Assembly (NCBI GenBank): GCA_965276955.1
Contig: CBDIBP010000009.1
Location: 1 to 64,000 of the forward strand
DNA length: 64,000 nucleotides
Source of the DNA: JABDEZ01 sp965276955
GTDB lineage: Bacteria; Bacteroidota; Bacteroidia; Chitinophagales; Chitinophagaceae
Reading direction: 5' to 3'
Each line of letters opens with the position of its first letter. Within the stretch, counting starts at the first letter, position 1. The notes beneath the pieces were generated by a model. That model was not told the DNA's origin. It made no database searches and saw only the letters and a program-made list of their open reading frames with translations. This document shows, piece after piece, positions 27,695 through 36,012 of this stretch. A program made the translations under genes and the position numbers.

Positions 27695-28092
27695 TAGGAT
27701 TTTAGTTCAAGGTCACATGTATTAGCTATTATTTACAAAGCTGAGACCATATTCAGCCACCTTTTTTGCAGCGATTCTTCATCGCCTGCAAAAACCAGTG
27801 GCCCACGATCGAGCCTGCGACCTAACGCAGCAGAGCTTCTTTTTATGCGCGGAGCGATCATACAAAAGTGGCCTTTTTTCTTTGCTTCGTTTCTTTTTTG
27901 GCCAAGCAAAAAAGAAATGAAGGTTCTCCCGAATACATAGTGAAGATCTACTGTGAAGATTTTTTCCGAACACTTATAGTATTTCCACTAACAACTCACG
28001 CGCCGGAAGATCGCAATATTTTGATTTATGATACTTGATATTGTGGTATGCTACCTTTACACATTTAATTGCTATAACTAAGACCCCGAACC
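27695..28092. other. 398-base gene-free stretch with dispersed repeat copy A
   Basis: The gap between the GT4 gene and the phosphoglycosyltransferase gene. It contains one copy of a dispersed element (27824-27929), described separately. The remaining flanks show no convincing gene, tRNA or long hairpin. The gap splits the glycan locus into a large front part and a four-gene tail, so the tail probably has its own promoter, though I found no exact consensus. Confidence 0.6.
27824..27929 (+). repeat. Dispersed ~105-bp repeat, copy A, with terminal hairpin
   Basis: This stretch aligns along its whole length with 35661-35764 in the same orientation. It starts CGCAGCAGAGCT, has a shared CGGAGC and AAAAGTG-CCTTTT core, and ends AGAAATGAAGGTTCTCCCG. 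Near its end TTTCTTTTTTG and CAAAAAAGAAA form a perfect 11-bp inverted repeat around a 6-base loop. A minus-strand reading frame runs across both copies but the peptides diverge after RENLHFF, so coding is doubtful. Probably a repeated intergenic element. Confidence 0.75.
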
Positions 28093-28704
28093 ATGTACCG
28101 GCACTTCATCAAACCACTGGGCGATACTTTTGTAGCATTAGTTGCATTCGTTGTGCTTTCACCTTTCATCATCATTACAGCGCTGCTGCTCTTGATCGCC
28201 AACAGGGGCACCCCCTTCTTTTTTCAAAAGAGGCCAGGCAAGAACAACAAGATATTTCTGCTCATTAAGTTCCGCACTATGAACAACCGCACAGATGCTG
28301 CCGGCAACCTGCTGCCCGATGCCGACCGCATCACAAGGGTAGGAGGTATTGTCCGCAAGCTGTCGCTCGATGAGCTGCTGCAACTAATAAACGTAATCAA
28401 GGGCGATATGAGCTTAGTAGGTCCACGTCCGTTACTGGTCAGCTACCTGCCGCTCTACGATGCCACGCAGGCGCGCCGTCATGAGGTAAAACCCGGCATC
28501 ACCGGCTGGGCACAGGTCAATGGCCGCAATGCCATATCCTGGCCCGAAAAGTTCAAACTCGATGTCTGGTACGTAGATCATATCAGCTTTGCACTCGACC
28601 TCAAGATCATAGGTCTTACTATTAAGAGATTCATCAAACCAGAAGGCATCAGTCAGGATGGCCATGCCACCATGCCATTTTTTAAAGGAAACAACAACGC
28701 ATGA
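28093..28704 (+). CDS. PglC-like monotopic phosphoglycosyltransferase
   Basis: A 203-residue sugar transferase of the small, single-domain type. The N-terminal hydrophobic segment (about residues 8-37) is the re-entrant membrane helix. KFRTMN follows, then the catalytic Asp-Glu in LSLDELLQLINV (canonical DELPQL with Leu for Pro), GDMSLVGPRPLL and GITGWAQVNGRN. These enzymes move a phospho-sugar, often UDP-linked N-acetylated amino sugar, to undecaprenyl phosphate and so start repeat-unit synthesis. The stop overlaps the next ATG (ATGA). Confidence 0.93.
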   Translation: MYRHFIKPLGDTFVALVAFVVLSPFIIITALLLLIANRGTPFFFQKRPGKNNKIFLLIKFRTMNNRTDAAGNLLPDADRITRVGGIVRKLSLDELLQLINVIKGDMSLVGPRPLLVSYLPLYDATQARRHEVKPGITGWAQVNGRNAISWPEKFKLDVWYVDHISFALDLKIIGLTIKRFIKPEGISQDGHATMPFFKGNNNA

Positions 28705-29666
28705 ATATACTCATCACCTCTGCCGGCCAGCGGGTCTCTCTTGTTCGTGCTTTCCAGGCCGAACTGAAAAAGGAATACCCCACAGGCAAAGTACTTACTA
28801 CCGATATGTTCCCCTGCGTCAGCGCTGCCTGCAACGCTTCCGATGGCTACATACAAGTGCCCCGTGTCACCGACCCCACTTATATAGATATTCTCTTGTC
28901 TATTTGTAAGGAACACCACATTAAAATGGTGGTGCCTACCATAGATACCGAACTGCAAACACTCGCTGATAACAAGGCCCTGTTTGCTGAGAACGGCATC
29001 CACGTCATCATATCCGATCCTGCATTTGTAAAGCGTTGCCGCGACAAACGCCAGACCAACCTTTTTTTCGAGCAACACAATATCTCTATACCTCAGGCCA
29101 TAGATAAACACAACCCCACATTCCCGCTGTTCATAAAACCTTACGATGGCAGCCTGAGCGTAGACACTTATCTCATCCGCTCCGCCGCAGATATTACCCC
29201 ATACCACATGGCACACGAAAAGCTATTGTTCATGGAGTATATAGATGCCAAAGAGCACAGCGAGTATACTGTGGACACCTACTATGGCAAAGACAACCAT
29301 GTCAAGTGCATAGTACCCCGCAAGCGCATGTTAGTGCGTGCAGGCGAGATCAATAAAGGGCTTACCTGCAAGAATGTTATTGTACCTTACCTAAAAGAAC
29401 GACTCGGATTTATAGAAGGCGCAGTAGGTTGCCTCACTATGCAGTTCTTCCTCAACCACACTACCGATCGTATAGTGGGTATCGAGATCAATCCCCGTTT
29501 TGGCGGTGGCTATCCGCTTAGCTACAATGCCGGTGCCAACTACCCCGGCTGGCTCATAAAGGAATATGCCCAAAATGAAATGGTACATTACACTGAAGAC
29601 TGGGAAGACAACCTCCTCATGCTCCGCTACGATGCCGAAATAATGGTACATGACTATAAAGCTTAG
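28701..29666 (+). CDS. ATP-grasp enzyme of the glycan locus
   Basis: A 321-residue ATP-grasp protein like the carbamoyl-phosphate-synthase-type members found in polysaccharide loci. The N-terminal pre-ATP domain begins ILITSAGQRVSLVRAF. The central part has FIKPYDGSLSVDTYL (ATP lysine and Gly-rich loop), and the C-terminal part has VGIEINPRFGGGYPLS, the Mg/ATP-binding Glu-Asn-Arg block. ATP-grasp enzymes join a carboxylate to an amine through an acyl phosphate. A likely role is adding an amino acid or other acid to an amino sugar. It overlaps both neighbours. Confidence 0.85.
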   Translation: MNILITSAGQRVSLVRAFQAELKKEYPTGKVLTTDMFPCVSAACNASDGYIQVPRVTDPTYIDILLSICKEHHIKMVVPTIDTELQTLADNKALFAENGIHVIISDPAFVKRCRDKRQTNLFFEQHNISIPQAIDKHNPTFPLFIKPYDGSLSVDTYLIRSAADITPYHMAHEKLLFMEYIDAKEHSEYTVDTYYGKDNHVKCIVPRKRMLVRAGEINKGLTCKNVIVPYLKERLGFIEGAVGCLTMQFFLNHTTDRIVGIEINPRFGGGYPLSYNAGANYPGWLIKEYAQNEMVHYTEDWEDNLLMLRYDAEIMVHDYKA

Positions 29667-30315
29667 CGCACAGACATTCTTCGTTTTCGACCTGGACGAT
29701 ACGCTCTACCAGGAAGCAGATTATTTATGGTCGGCCTACCGCTCCATAGCCCACCAGTTGCTGCCCTATACCGATGGCGACATCTCCGACTGGATGATGC
29801 AGCTCTACGCCGATAAGCAAAATGTGTTTGCCGCCATCATAGACAAGTACGCCACCAGCATACCCGCATCCATCACCCTGCAGCACCTGCTGGCGCACTA
29901 TCGCGGCCACATACCGGCCATCAAACTTGCAGAAGGCATCATCAAATTTTTAGATCACCTGAAAGCCAGCAACATACCCATGGGTATCATTACCGATGGC
30001 CGCTCCATCACCCAGCGCAACAAGCTAAAAGCCCTGGGCATAGAGCACTACTTTCAGGACATCATCATATCCGAAGAGTTCGGCTCCGAAAAACCAGACC
30101 CCCGCAACTACCGTTACTACCATGATAAATATCCCGGCAAAGACTTTTACTTCGTCGGCGACAACACCACGAAAGATTTCATAGTGCCCGCCCAGCTCGG
30201 CTGGCAAACCATTTGCATCAAGAACCCCGGCAACAACATCCACCACCAGGATATAGGGCGCCTGCCCCCCGGCGCACACATCATTTCCTCTTTCAGTGAG
30301 ATAGAGCTGGTTTAA
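29650..30315 (+). CDS. HAD-superfamily hydrolase
   Basis: A 221-residue HAD phosphatase of subfamily IA. Motif I is FVFDLDDTLY (nucleophile and acid/base Asp), motif II is ITDGRS, motif III is the Lys in EKPDPRNYR and motif IV is VGDNTTKDF. The ATG lies 17 bases inside the ATP-grasp gene, so the two are coupled. It may dephosphorylate a sugar-phosphate intermediate in making the donor used by the neighbouring enzymes. The substrate is not readable from sequence. Confidence 0.87.
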   Translation: MTIKLSAQTFFVFDLDDTLYQEADYLWSAYRSIAHQLLPYTDGDISDWMMQLYADKQNVFAAIIDKYATSIPASITLQHLLAHYRGHIPAIKLAEGIIKFLDHLKASNIPMGIITDGRSITQRNKLKALGIEHYFQDIIISEEFGSEKPDPRNYRYYHDKYPGKDFYFVGDNTTKDFIVPAQLGWQTICIKNPGNNIHHQDIGRLPPGAHIISSFSEIELV

Positions 30316-30382
30316 AAGACAAGCTTCAAAGGACACTATCCCAAAAAACATTTTTAAATTGCACCTTAGATAAGTGTCTGTT

Positions 30383-30425
30383 CCCCTCCTTTTCAAGGAG
30401 GGGTGGCCGATAGGCCGGGGTGGTT
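30383..30425 (+). repeat. REP-like palindromic unit
   Basis: CCCCTCCTT at 30383-30391 pairs perfectly with AAGGAGGGG at 30395-30403 around a 3-base loop. It is followed by a second small stem GGCC-GATA-GGCC (30405-30416) and GGGGTGGTT. This two-stem G/C-rich unit resembles repetitive extragenic elements I know from Bacteroidota genomes. It lies between the HAD gene and the aminotransferase gene. It could also act as a weak terminator or mRNA 3-prime end, but no T-run follows. Confidence 0.6.
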
Positions 30426-30511
30426 ATTCTCGCGTAGAGTAATGCTCGCGCTTGGAAATACTCCCGAACCTCATACTTCGATTTTATACTTTCTACTATC
30501 ATACATAATAT

Positions 30512-31666
30512 ATGCAACCCAAGATCTGGCTCTCCTCTCCCCACATGGGGCATAAAGAATTCGAGTTTGTAAAAGAAGCTTTCGATACCAACTGGATAGC
30601 CCCTCTGGGCCCCAATGTCGATGGCTTTGAGCAGGATATTGCTGCATACCTCAATGAGGACGTGCACGTGGCCGCCCTAAGCTCTGGCACAGCAGCCCTG
30701 CATCTCGGCCTCATACTCCTCGGTGTGCAGCCCGGCGATGAGGTCATTTGCCAGTCCATGACCTTCTCTGCCTCTGCCAATCCCATAGCCTACCTTGGGG
30801 CCATCCCCGTGTTTGTCGATAGCGAGGCCGATACCTGGAACATGTCCCCCGCCTCCCTCGAGGAAGCCATACAAGACCGCATCGCCAAAACAGGCAAGTC
30901 ACCAAAGGCCATCATACCCGTGCACCTCTACGGTATGCCTGCTAAGATGGCCGAGATCATGGCCATTGTCGATCGCTACAATATACCTGTACTTGAAGAC
31001 GCAGCCGAGGCACTTGGCTCGTCTGTCGATGGTAAGATGTGCGGCACCTTTGGTCACATATCCGCCCTCTCGTTCAATGGTAATAAGATCATCACCACAT
31101 CAGGTGGCGGCGCATTAGTGAGCCACAGCAGCGAGTATGCCGCAAATGCCCGTTTCCTGGCCACGCAGGCCCGCGATGCTGCACCACACTACCAGCACAG
31201 CCACATAGGCTACAACTACCGCATGAGCAACGTTTGCGCAGGCATAGGCCGCGGGCAAATGGAAGTGCTGCAAAGCCGTGTGGCCGCCCGTCGCAGTGTG
31301 TACGATAGGTATGTGCAGCGCCTGTCGCAGCTACCCGGCATTTCTTTTGCTGCCGAGCCTGCAGGCTACCTTAGCAACCGCTGGCTCACCGCCATCCTCA
31401 TAGATCCCGCCAGTTCCGGCGGTATCACCCGCGAAACACTACGCCTGGCGCTCGAAAAAGAGAACATAGAAAGTCGCCCTTTGTGGAAACCCATGCACCA
31501 GCAGCCCATATTTGCCAGTGCCCCGTACTATGGCGACCGCACCTCAGAGCGTTTGTTTGCCGATGGTCTATGCCTCCCCTCCGGCTCCAACCTTACCGAT
31601 GCCGACCTCGGGCGCGTATTTACCGCCATAGAGGCGGTATGGCAAAACGTAAGCGTAGCACAGTAA
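30512..31666 (+). CDS. DegT/PglE-like sugar aminotransferase
   Basis: A 384-residue PLP-dependent aminotransferase. SSGTAALHLGL near residue 58 binds PLP phosphate, VLEDAAEALGS near residue 166 holds the Asp for the pyridine ring, and FNGNKIITTSGGGAL carries Lys192. The Asn-Lys block and the opening KIWLSSPHMG resemble PglE/LegC-type enzymes that aminate UDP-4-keto-6-deoxy-GlcNAc. With the PglC-like and PglD-like proteins in this locus it suggests a 4-amino-4,6-dideoxy sugar such as Qui2NAc4N. The 4,6-dehydratase is not in the window. A strong terminator follows. Confidence 0.9.
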   Translation: MQPKIWLSSPHMGHKEFEFVKEAFDTNWIAPLGPNVDGFEQDIAAYLNEDVHVAALSSGTAALHLGLILLGVQPGDEVICQSMTFSASANPIAYLGAIPVFVDSEADTWNMSPASLEEAIQDRIAKTGKSPKAIIPVHLYGMPAKMAEIMAIVDRYNIPVLEDAAEALGSSVDGKMCGTFGHISALSFNGNKIITTSGGGALVSHSSEYAANARFLATQARDAAPHYQHSHIGYNYRMSNVCAGIGRGQMEVLQSRVAARRSVYDRYVQRLSQLPGISFAAEPAGYLSNRWLTAILIDPASSGGITRETLRLALEKENIESRPLWKPMHQQPIFASAPYYGDRTSERLFADGLCLPSGSNLTDADLGRVFTAIEAVWQNVSVAQ

Positions 31667-31691
31667 CAGCTATCTTTTATATAATTGACTC

Positions 31692-31733
31692 AAAAAGGTC
31701 CGGTCGTCTCCCAAAGACGACCGGACCTTTTTT
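31692..31733 (+). terminator. Strong hairpin terminator ending the glycan locus
   Basis: Bases 31692-31709 and 31715-31732 form a perfect 18-bp inverted repeat around the 5-base loop CCCAA, with an A-run before and a T-run after the stem. This is a textbook intrinsic terminator and could work in both directions. It sits 25 bases past the last aminotransferase gene. Confidence 0.9.
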
Positions 31734-32109
31734 GCATTGTGCATAGGTTACTAACACAAGTAACACGATCATTCTTGAACTACATGTCATTGCCAATAGA
31801 GGTAAAAGCTTTGTAGGAAAACAACAGGCACTCTTAAATACACGCTTCGCAGATGCGCAACTACTCGCCAATTACCACCTGCTATGGTGTATTAATGACT
31901 AAGCTGTCAACTGTATAATGTATTCACAAGCTGGTTCTACCCGGCCACGTTGGTCTTGCCCTGTAGGGCAACGGGTCTGTAGGAGATAAGGCCTGTAGTT
32001 CATGTGCTTCGTAGATGCTGCCTACCCGCTGGTGGTCACGTTATCATATACGGTCGCTAAAATTAGATACTTGGTCTTGATGTACTTATTGGTATAATAA
32101 TAGGCCACG
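31734..32109. other. Gene-free stretch after the glycan locus
   Basis: About 375 bases between the terminator and the minus-strand gene at 32110. I see no gene, RNA, repeat or promoter consensus that I can support. The composition does not mark it as coding in any frame. Confidence 0.5.
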
Positions 32110-32607
32110 CTATTGGTCCTCATCCGGGTCTTCACCCCCATCCTCATCGGTATCAAATATATCGGCTATGAACTCGTTGTATATATCCATAAAGTACAGG
32201 CACGCCGGGGCTATGGTATGGTCTACTACCTGGTCTATAAACGTGGCCACAGCTTCGTTAAACGCAATTGCGTCCTCATCCTCACCATTGCCAAACCCTG
32301 CGGCCACCTTGCTGATCACCTCAGCCAGTGCATCCAGGCTCACATTACCTATGGTGAACGAGATATGCTCATCCGTCTGTGGGTCTATCTTTGTGTAGGT
32401 AAAGTCATCCGTCAGTCCCGCCAGCTGCTGGCCCACATAGGCCGCCCGCAGGTAGTCTATAGCTATGTCGTTATAGTCGCTAAAGAACAGGCGGGTCGAT
32501 TTCGGTATAGTGATCTCAAAACTCTTCTCATCTCCATTTACCTGCAGGTATTCCAATATATGGTCTTCTTTCCAGCCTACGAACTCTGGTATGTAGATGA
32601 AATGCAT
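32110..32607 (-). CDS. Unknown acidic protein
   Basis: A 165-residue protein of unknown function. It lacks a signal peptide or membrane segment, is rich in Asp, Glu, Ile and aromatic residues, and ends in a strongly acidic tail (residues 152-165 almost all Asp, Glu, Gly). The middle contains a predicted long helix (SLDALAEVISKVAAGF). It is encoded opposite to the glycan locus and follows the AT-rich small gene at 32650 in the same direction with 42 bases between. I do not recognise the family. Confidence 0.65.
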   Translation of the reverse strand: MHFIYIPEFVGWKEDHILEYLQVNGDEKSFEITIPKSTRLFFSDYNDIAIDYLRAAYVGQQLAGLTDDFTYTKIDPQTDEHISFTIGNVSLDALAEVISKVAAGFGNGEDEDAIAFNEAVATFIDQVVDHTIAPACLYFMDIYNEFIADIFDTDEDGGEDPDEDQ

Positions 32608-32649
32608 GCTTACGATTTGCTTGGCGCAAAAGTAAAGGGTTTTTAGATA

Positions 32650-32949
32650 TTACTTTGCTTGGATCAAGATCAAAAAATCGGAAATGTCGTTCATAGTAAC
32701 ATCGTCATTTGTTTCTTGTATCGTGTCGTATTCATGCCAAGTATGGTCAATCTCATTGTCCCATATATGGAAATGCAGGTCTTTCAATTTCCACTTGTCA
32801 ACATAAAACCAGTTGTCTTCAATTAAAGATGCCCGTATGACATTTTCAACAGCAAGTAATGATAACCCGTTTTTGTTTGAAAATACTTCTGAATGATACT
32901 GCTTATAATTTGCGCCGTCGCGATATAGGTAGCTGAATTGAATGTTCAT
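32650..32949 (-). CDS. Small unknown protein
   Basis: A 99-residue protein rich in Trp, Tyr and His, without signal or membrane segments. It is AT-richer than its neighbours. The start ATG at 32949 faces a 14-bp palindrome and a divergent small gene at 33048, suggesting joint regulation. I do not recognise the family. Confidence 0.55.
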   Translation of the reverse strand: MNIQFSYLYRDGANYKQYHSEVFSNKNGLSLLAVENVIRASLIEDNWFYVDKWKLKDLHFHIWDNEIDHTWHEYDTIQETNDDVTMNDISDFLILIQAK

Positions 32950-32981
32950 GATATGAAAGTAGACAGTAGTCGTTTGTCCAC

Positions 32982-33016
32982 ATTGGCTTATAAGTTACAG
33001 TGACTTATAAGCCAAT
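32982..33016. promoter_or_regulatory. 14-bp perfect inverted repeat between divergent small genes
   Basis: ATTGGCTTATAAGT (32982-32995) is repeated inverted as ACTTATAAGCCAAT (33003-33016) around a 7-base spacer. Each arm contains the self-complementary 8-mer CTTATAAG. The site lies 33 bases before the minus-strand gene start and 31 before the plus-strand start. No T-run follows, so an operator for a dimeric regulator is more likely than a terminator. Confidence 0.6.
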
Positions 33017-33047
33017 ATATAATAGATGTTAAAGCATATTTTTGAAA

Positions 33048-33254
33048 ATGGATGCTTCTCTGATCTTTCTATTGAACGACCAGCCAACTACTTGCCCTTA
33101 CTGTGGCGCACGCACGTATTGGGTGGATTACTATGATGAAACTGGCAACTATCAACTTAATTTCTGCTTAGCAGAACCGTTCAAGCATATTTTCTTGGCT
33201 TGTGAAGATGAAGAGTTTTCAGAGTCGAACTATAGCTTTAAAAATGTCCTTTAA
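33048..33254 (+). CDS. Small protein with a CPYC motif
   Basis: A 68-residue protein starting at the ATG at 33048. CPYC at residues 18-21 is followed by a single Cys in NFCLAE and another in FLACEDEE, so it could bind zinc or be redox active. Its last 17 bases overlap the end of the convergent DUF3883 gene. Function unknown. It is short and AT-rich, but the divergent layout around a palindrome supports it as real. Confidence 0.5.
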   Translation: MDASLIFLLNDQPTTCPYCGARTYWVDYYDETGNYQLNFCLAEPFKHIFLACEDEEFSESNYSFKNVL

Positions 33255-34068
33255 ATTGGATAGGCTCCATTTGACAAAAACTATCGTAACGCCCATTGAG
33301 CACAAACATTTTAGGTGCTGTTTTAAAGTTGAATATCCGGTATAAGTAAAAGTTTGATGCATTTTCTATAGAGAAACTGTATTCATTTGATGAAAAGAAG
33401 AAAGGACAATCCTTACCCAACTTGGTGGTCTTTACTTCGATATATTTATCGCTTCCATTCAAATTTTTAGAGAGTATGTCAAAGCCTAATCCATCTCCTA
33501 TATCTTTAGAGACCCATTTTACTTTACTCGCTAAAGATTCTTTTCCCGCTTTAATTAGCGAATATCTTTCATACTCAATGGCCAATTCTTCTCCTTTCAG
33601 TCCTAAATTTCTATTGTTTTGCTCCACTTCAAGATAGTTTATCTTTAGAGGTCTTCTCACCGGCTTAGTTTTTTCGATAACTTCTTTATTTTCTGGGGGT
33701 TCTACTACCCAATTAATGAATTCAGTTTTTTGGTCATTTTCAGGAACCTCGTTTGCAAATTCCGAAAATGGTACCGCAAGAATAGAATGCGATTGAATAT
33801 AGGTTTGAATTTTGGCAATTATCTGATTCTGATAATTGTATCTTGGTTTATATCCACTAATAAAGGGTAATCCCATTTCAATAAGAACTGCGCTAATATT
33901 TTGATGCTTTGATTCAATGGCTCCATCTGTTCTATTGTTCAGCAATGGCATTAATGATTTACGGTGTTTAGTTTTACTAATTGGTATCCCTTTCAATTCA
34001 TCGATGAGCATTGAAAAATAATCAGCTACAATTAATTCAACTTCGGTGTCTGACCAACTATCATTCAT
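33238..34068 (-). CDS. DUF3883 domain protein, putative nuclease-like
   Basis: A 276-residue protein. The start at 34068 (MNDSWSDTEVELIV) is preferred to the one 93 bases upstream because a conserved N-terminal block (W, then ADYFSMLIDELKG, K..H) begins there. The N-terminal region ends with KHQNISAVL and GYKPRYNYQNQ. The C-terminal DUF3883 domain has GLGFDILS and YIEVKTTK, the D...E-X-K arrangement of PD-(D/E)XK nuclease folds. Such proteins occur in restriction or defence-associated regions. Gene and surroundings are AT-richer than the rest. Nuclease activity is inference. Confidence 0.8.
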   Translation of the reverse strand: MNDSWSDTEVELIVADYFSMLIDELKGIPISKTKHRKSLMPLLNNRTDGAIESKHQNISAVLIEMGLPFISGYKPRYNYQNQIIAKIQTYIQSHSILAVPFSEFANEVPENDQKTEFINWVVEPPENKEVIEKTKPVRRPLKINYLEVEQNNRNLGLKGEELAIEYERYSLIKAGKESLASKVKWVSKDIGDGLGFDILSKNLNGSDKYIEVKTTKLGKDCPFFFSSNEYSFSIENASNFYLYRIFNFKTAPKMFVLNGRYDSFCQMEPIQFKGHF

Positions 34069-34297
34069 AATAAATCTTTTGAGGAAATGTTTACGCGTGT
34101 CTGAATAACACATAAGGGGTATAACTTTGGCAAGATATAAAATATTTATGCTTATGGCCATTGGTTTAGCGAGATAATAACTTGTTGAATGAATTCATTT
34201 CATTAATACCATTGGCATAATATTTCCTATACCATATATCTACCTTAGCTATAATTATTAACAAGCACACCGGTACACCATACACGCAAACATCCAT

Positions 34298-35446
34298 ATG
34301 GAAGAACAAGCCCCCAAACTACCCGAGATAAAAGTGTATCCTTTCTTCATAAAGGCTACAGTAGTGCTGTTTGGGCTGGTGCTGTTCTGCCACATACTCT
34401 ACATGCTGTCGTCGGTGCTGGTACCCTTTGCCTTTGCCTGCCTGCTGGCCATATTGCTCAATCCCCTCAGCAGCCGTTTTGAGAAGAAGTTGCCCCGCGG
34501 CATTGCCATTGCCCTTACCATACTTATTGCGCTGGGCCTGCTGGTTGGCCTGGCCTACTTCCTGTCCCGGCAAATGCTCACGTTCAGCGAGGCGCTACCG
34601 TCGCTGAAGGCCAAGTTCCTCATGATAGGCGGCCAGGTACAGATGTGGGTAAAGACCAGCTTTGGTATCGATACCAACAAGCAGGTAGAAATGATACACA
34701 ATGCCCTGAGTGGTAGCGAAGCATACGTGGGCCAAACACTCAGCAGTATACTCGATGGTGTAGCCGTAATGGTATTGATACCTATCTACATCTTCTTCCT
34801 GTTGTTCTACAAACCGCTGATACTCGATTTCCTGTTCCAGGCATTCCCTGAGAAGCACAGCCTGCGCGTGGCGGAGATACTGGGTGAGACCAAGACCGCC
34901 ATACAAAGCTACGTAATGGGCCTTCTTATAGAAATGGTCATAGTATCGGCCATGAACAGTGCTGCCCTGCTGCTGCTCGGTGTCAGGTCCGCTATACTTA
35001 TTGGGGTCATCGGCGGCATCCTGAATGTCATACCATATTTGGGCGGCATTGTAGCCATAGCCCTGCCACTGCTCATGGTCACCATCACTAAAGATGGATA
35101 TTCCACACAAATAGCCATCCTCGGTGCCTACCTCGTCATCCAGATGATAGACAATAATGTATTGGTACCCAAGATAGTTTCTTCCAAGGTCGAGATCAAT
35201 GCGCTTTTTTCCATACTCATAGTACTTTGCGGTGGCCTCCTGTGGGGCTATTCCGGCATGTTCCTATCTATACCATTTGTGGCTATCCTCAAGATCATCT
35301 TCGATCGTATCGATGGGCTGAAACCTTGGGGCCACCTCCTGGGCACCGATATACCCGAAGTACACCGCGGTGTCAAGTGGCAAGCCCGCTGGGAGCTCAA
35401 GCTCAGAAAGCAGAAGAACCTCCCCGGTGGTGACCCGCTTAACTAA
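34298..35446 (+). CDS. AI-2E family transporter (PerM/TqsA-like)
   Basis: A 382-residue membrane protein with the family layout: three N-terminal helices (residues 14-90), a soluble central part (about 95-150), then several helices ending near residue 350. Diagnostic pieces are VPFAFACLLAILLNPL, IPIYIFFLLFYKP, GVIGGILNVIPYLGGIVA and LVIQMIDNNVLVPKIVSSKV. Some members export autoinducer-2 or act in Na+/H+ exchange; most are uncharacterised. It stands alone on the + strand, between the DUF3883 gene and a repeat-rich gap. Confidence 0.92.
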   Translation: MEEQAPKLPEIKVYPFFIKATVVLFGLVLFCHILYMLSSVLVPFAFACLLAILLNPLSSRFEKKLPRGIAIALTILIALGLLVGLAYFLSRQMLTFSEALPSLKAKFLMIGGQVQMWVKTSFGIDTNKQVEMIHNALSGSEAYVGQTLSSILDGVAVMVLIPIYIFFLLFYKPLILDFLFQAFPEKHSLRVAEILGETKTAIQSYVMGLLIEMVIVSAMNSAALLLLGVRSAILIGVIGGILNVIPYLGGIVAIALPLLMVTITKDGYSTQIAILGAYLVIQMIDNNVLVPKIVSSKVEINALFSILIVLCGGLLWGYSGMFLSIPFVAILKIIFDRIDGLKPWGHLLGTDIPEVHRGVKWQARWELKLRKQKNLPGGDPLN

Positions 35447-35660
35447 TAAAGATCACCGATCTCATTTCTAACTTACCGCCATTACGGGAAAGGCCAATTG
35501 AAAAACCAAAGATCGGCCCATATTCAGGCACCTTATTTGGGCGTCCATTACTTTTACCATGCAGAATAGGATAGATTAGATGAATGGATACCAAAGCTAT
35601 ATAGGTGCAGCAGGTAGTCCAAATATCAGTGCCCCACCATCGAAGTACCTCAAAATATCA

Positions 35661-35764
35661 CGCAGCAGAGCTATCTTTTTTGAACGGAGCTTTTTCAAAA
35701 AAGTGCCTTTTTGCTGCCGCTTCATTTCTTTTTGGGCAGGCAAAAAGAAATGAAGGTTCTCCCG
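35661..35764 (+). repeat. Dispersed ~105-bp repeat, copy B, with terminal hairpin
   Basis: Matches 27824-27929 from CGCAGCAGAGCT to GAAGGTTCTCCCG with a few small gaps. Here the hairpin is stronger: TTCATTTCTTTTTG and CAAAAAGAAATGAA form a perfect 14-bp stem around GGCAGG (about 35721-35754). Two copies 7.8 kb apart in the same orientation indicate a repeated element. Conservation of the stem despite base changes suggests a folded RNA or DNA role. Confidence 0.75.
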
Positions 35765-36012
35765 TAGGATGTGCGATACAGCAACGTAACACAAAGAGCA
35801 GGGCTCGCATGCTCGCCCTTATTTATACCAGGATGCTGATCTATAACGTTTGCGATGCCTGTAATTATTTAAAATGTGGATATGTATATTTGGCTATCCC
35901 CACTCCCGTACCGTATCTTTATCGGGCCAGTAGTTCCACCCGAAGGGCTGTCATTAGCCAGGGGCCAGGCACTCCTGGAAATGAACATAGCATAGGGAAC
36001 GAACCCCCAAAT

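Noticed and set aside
27779..27973. A 64-codon minus-strand frame across repeat copy A
   Set aside because: Only RENLHFF and some basic residues are shared with the frame in copy B (35597-35794); start sites differ and gaps break the alignment, so the shared signal is at the DNA level.
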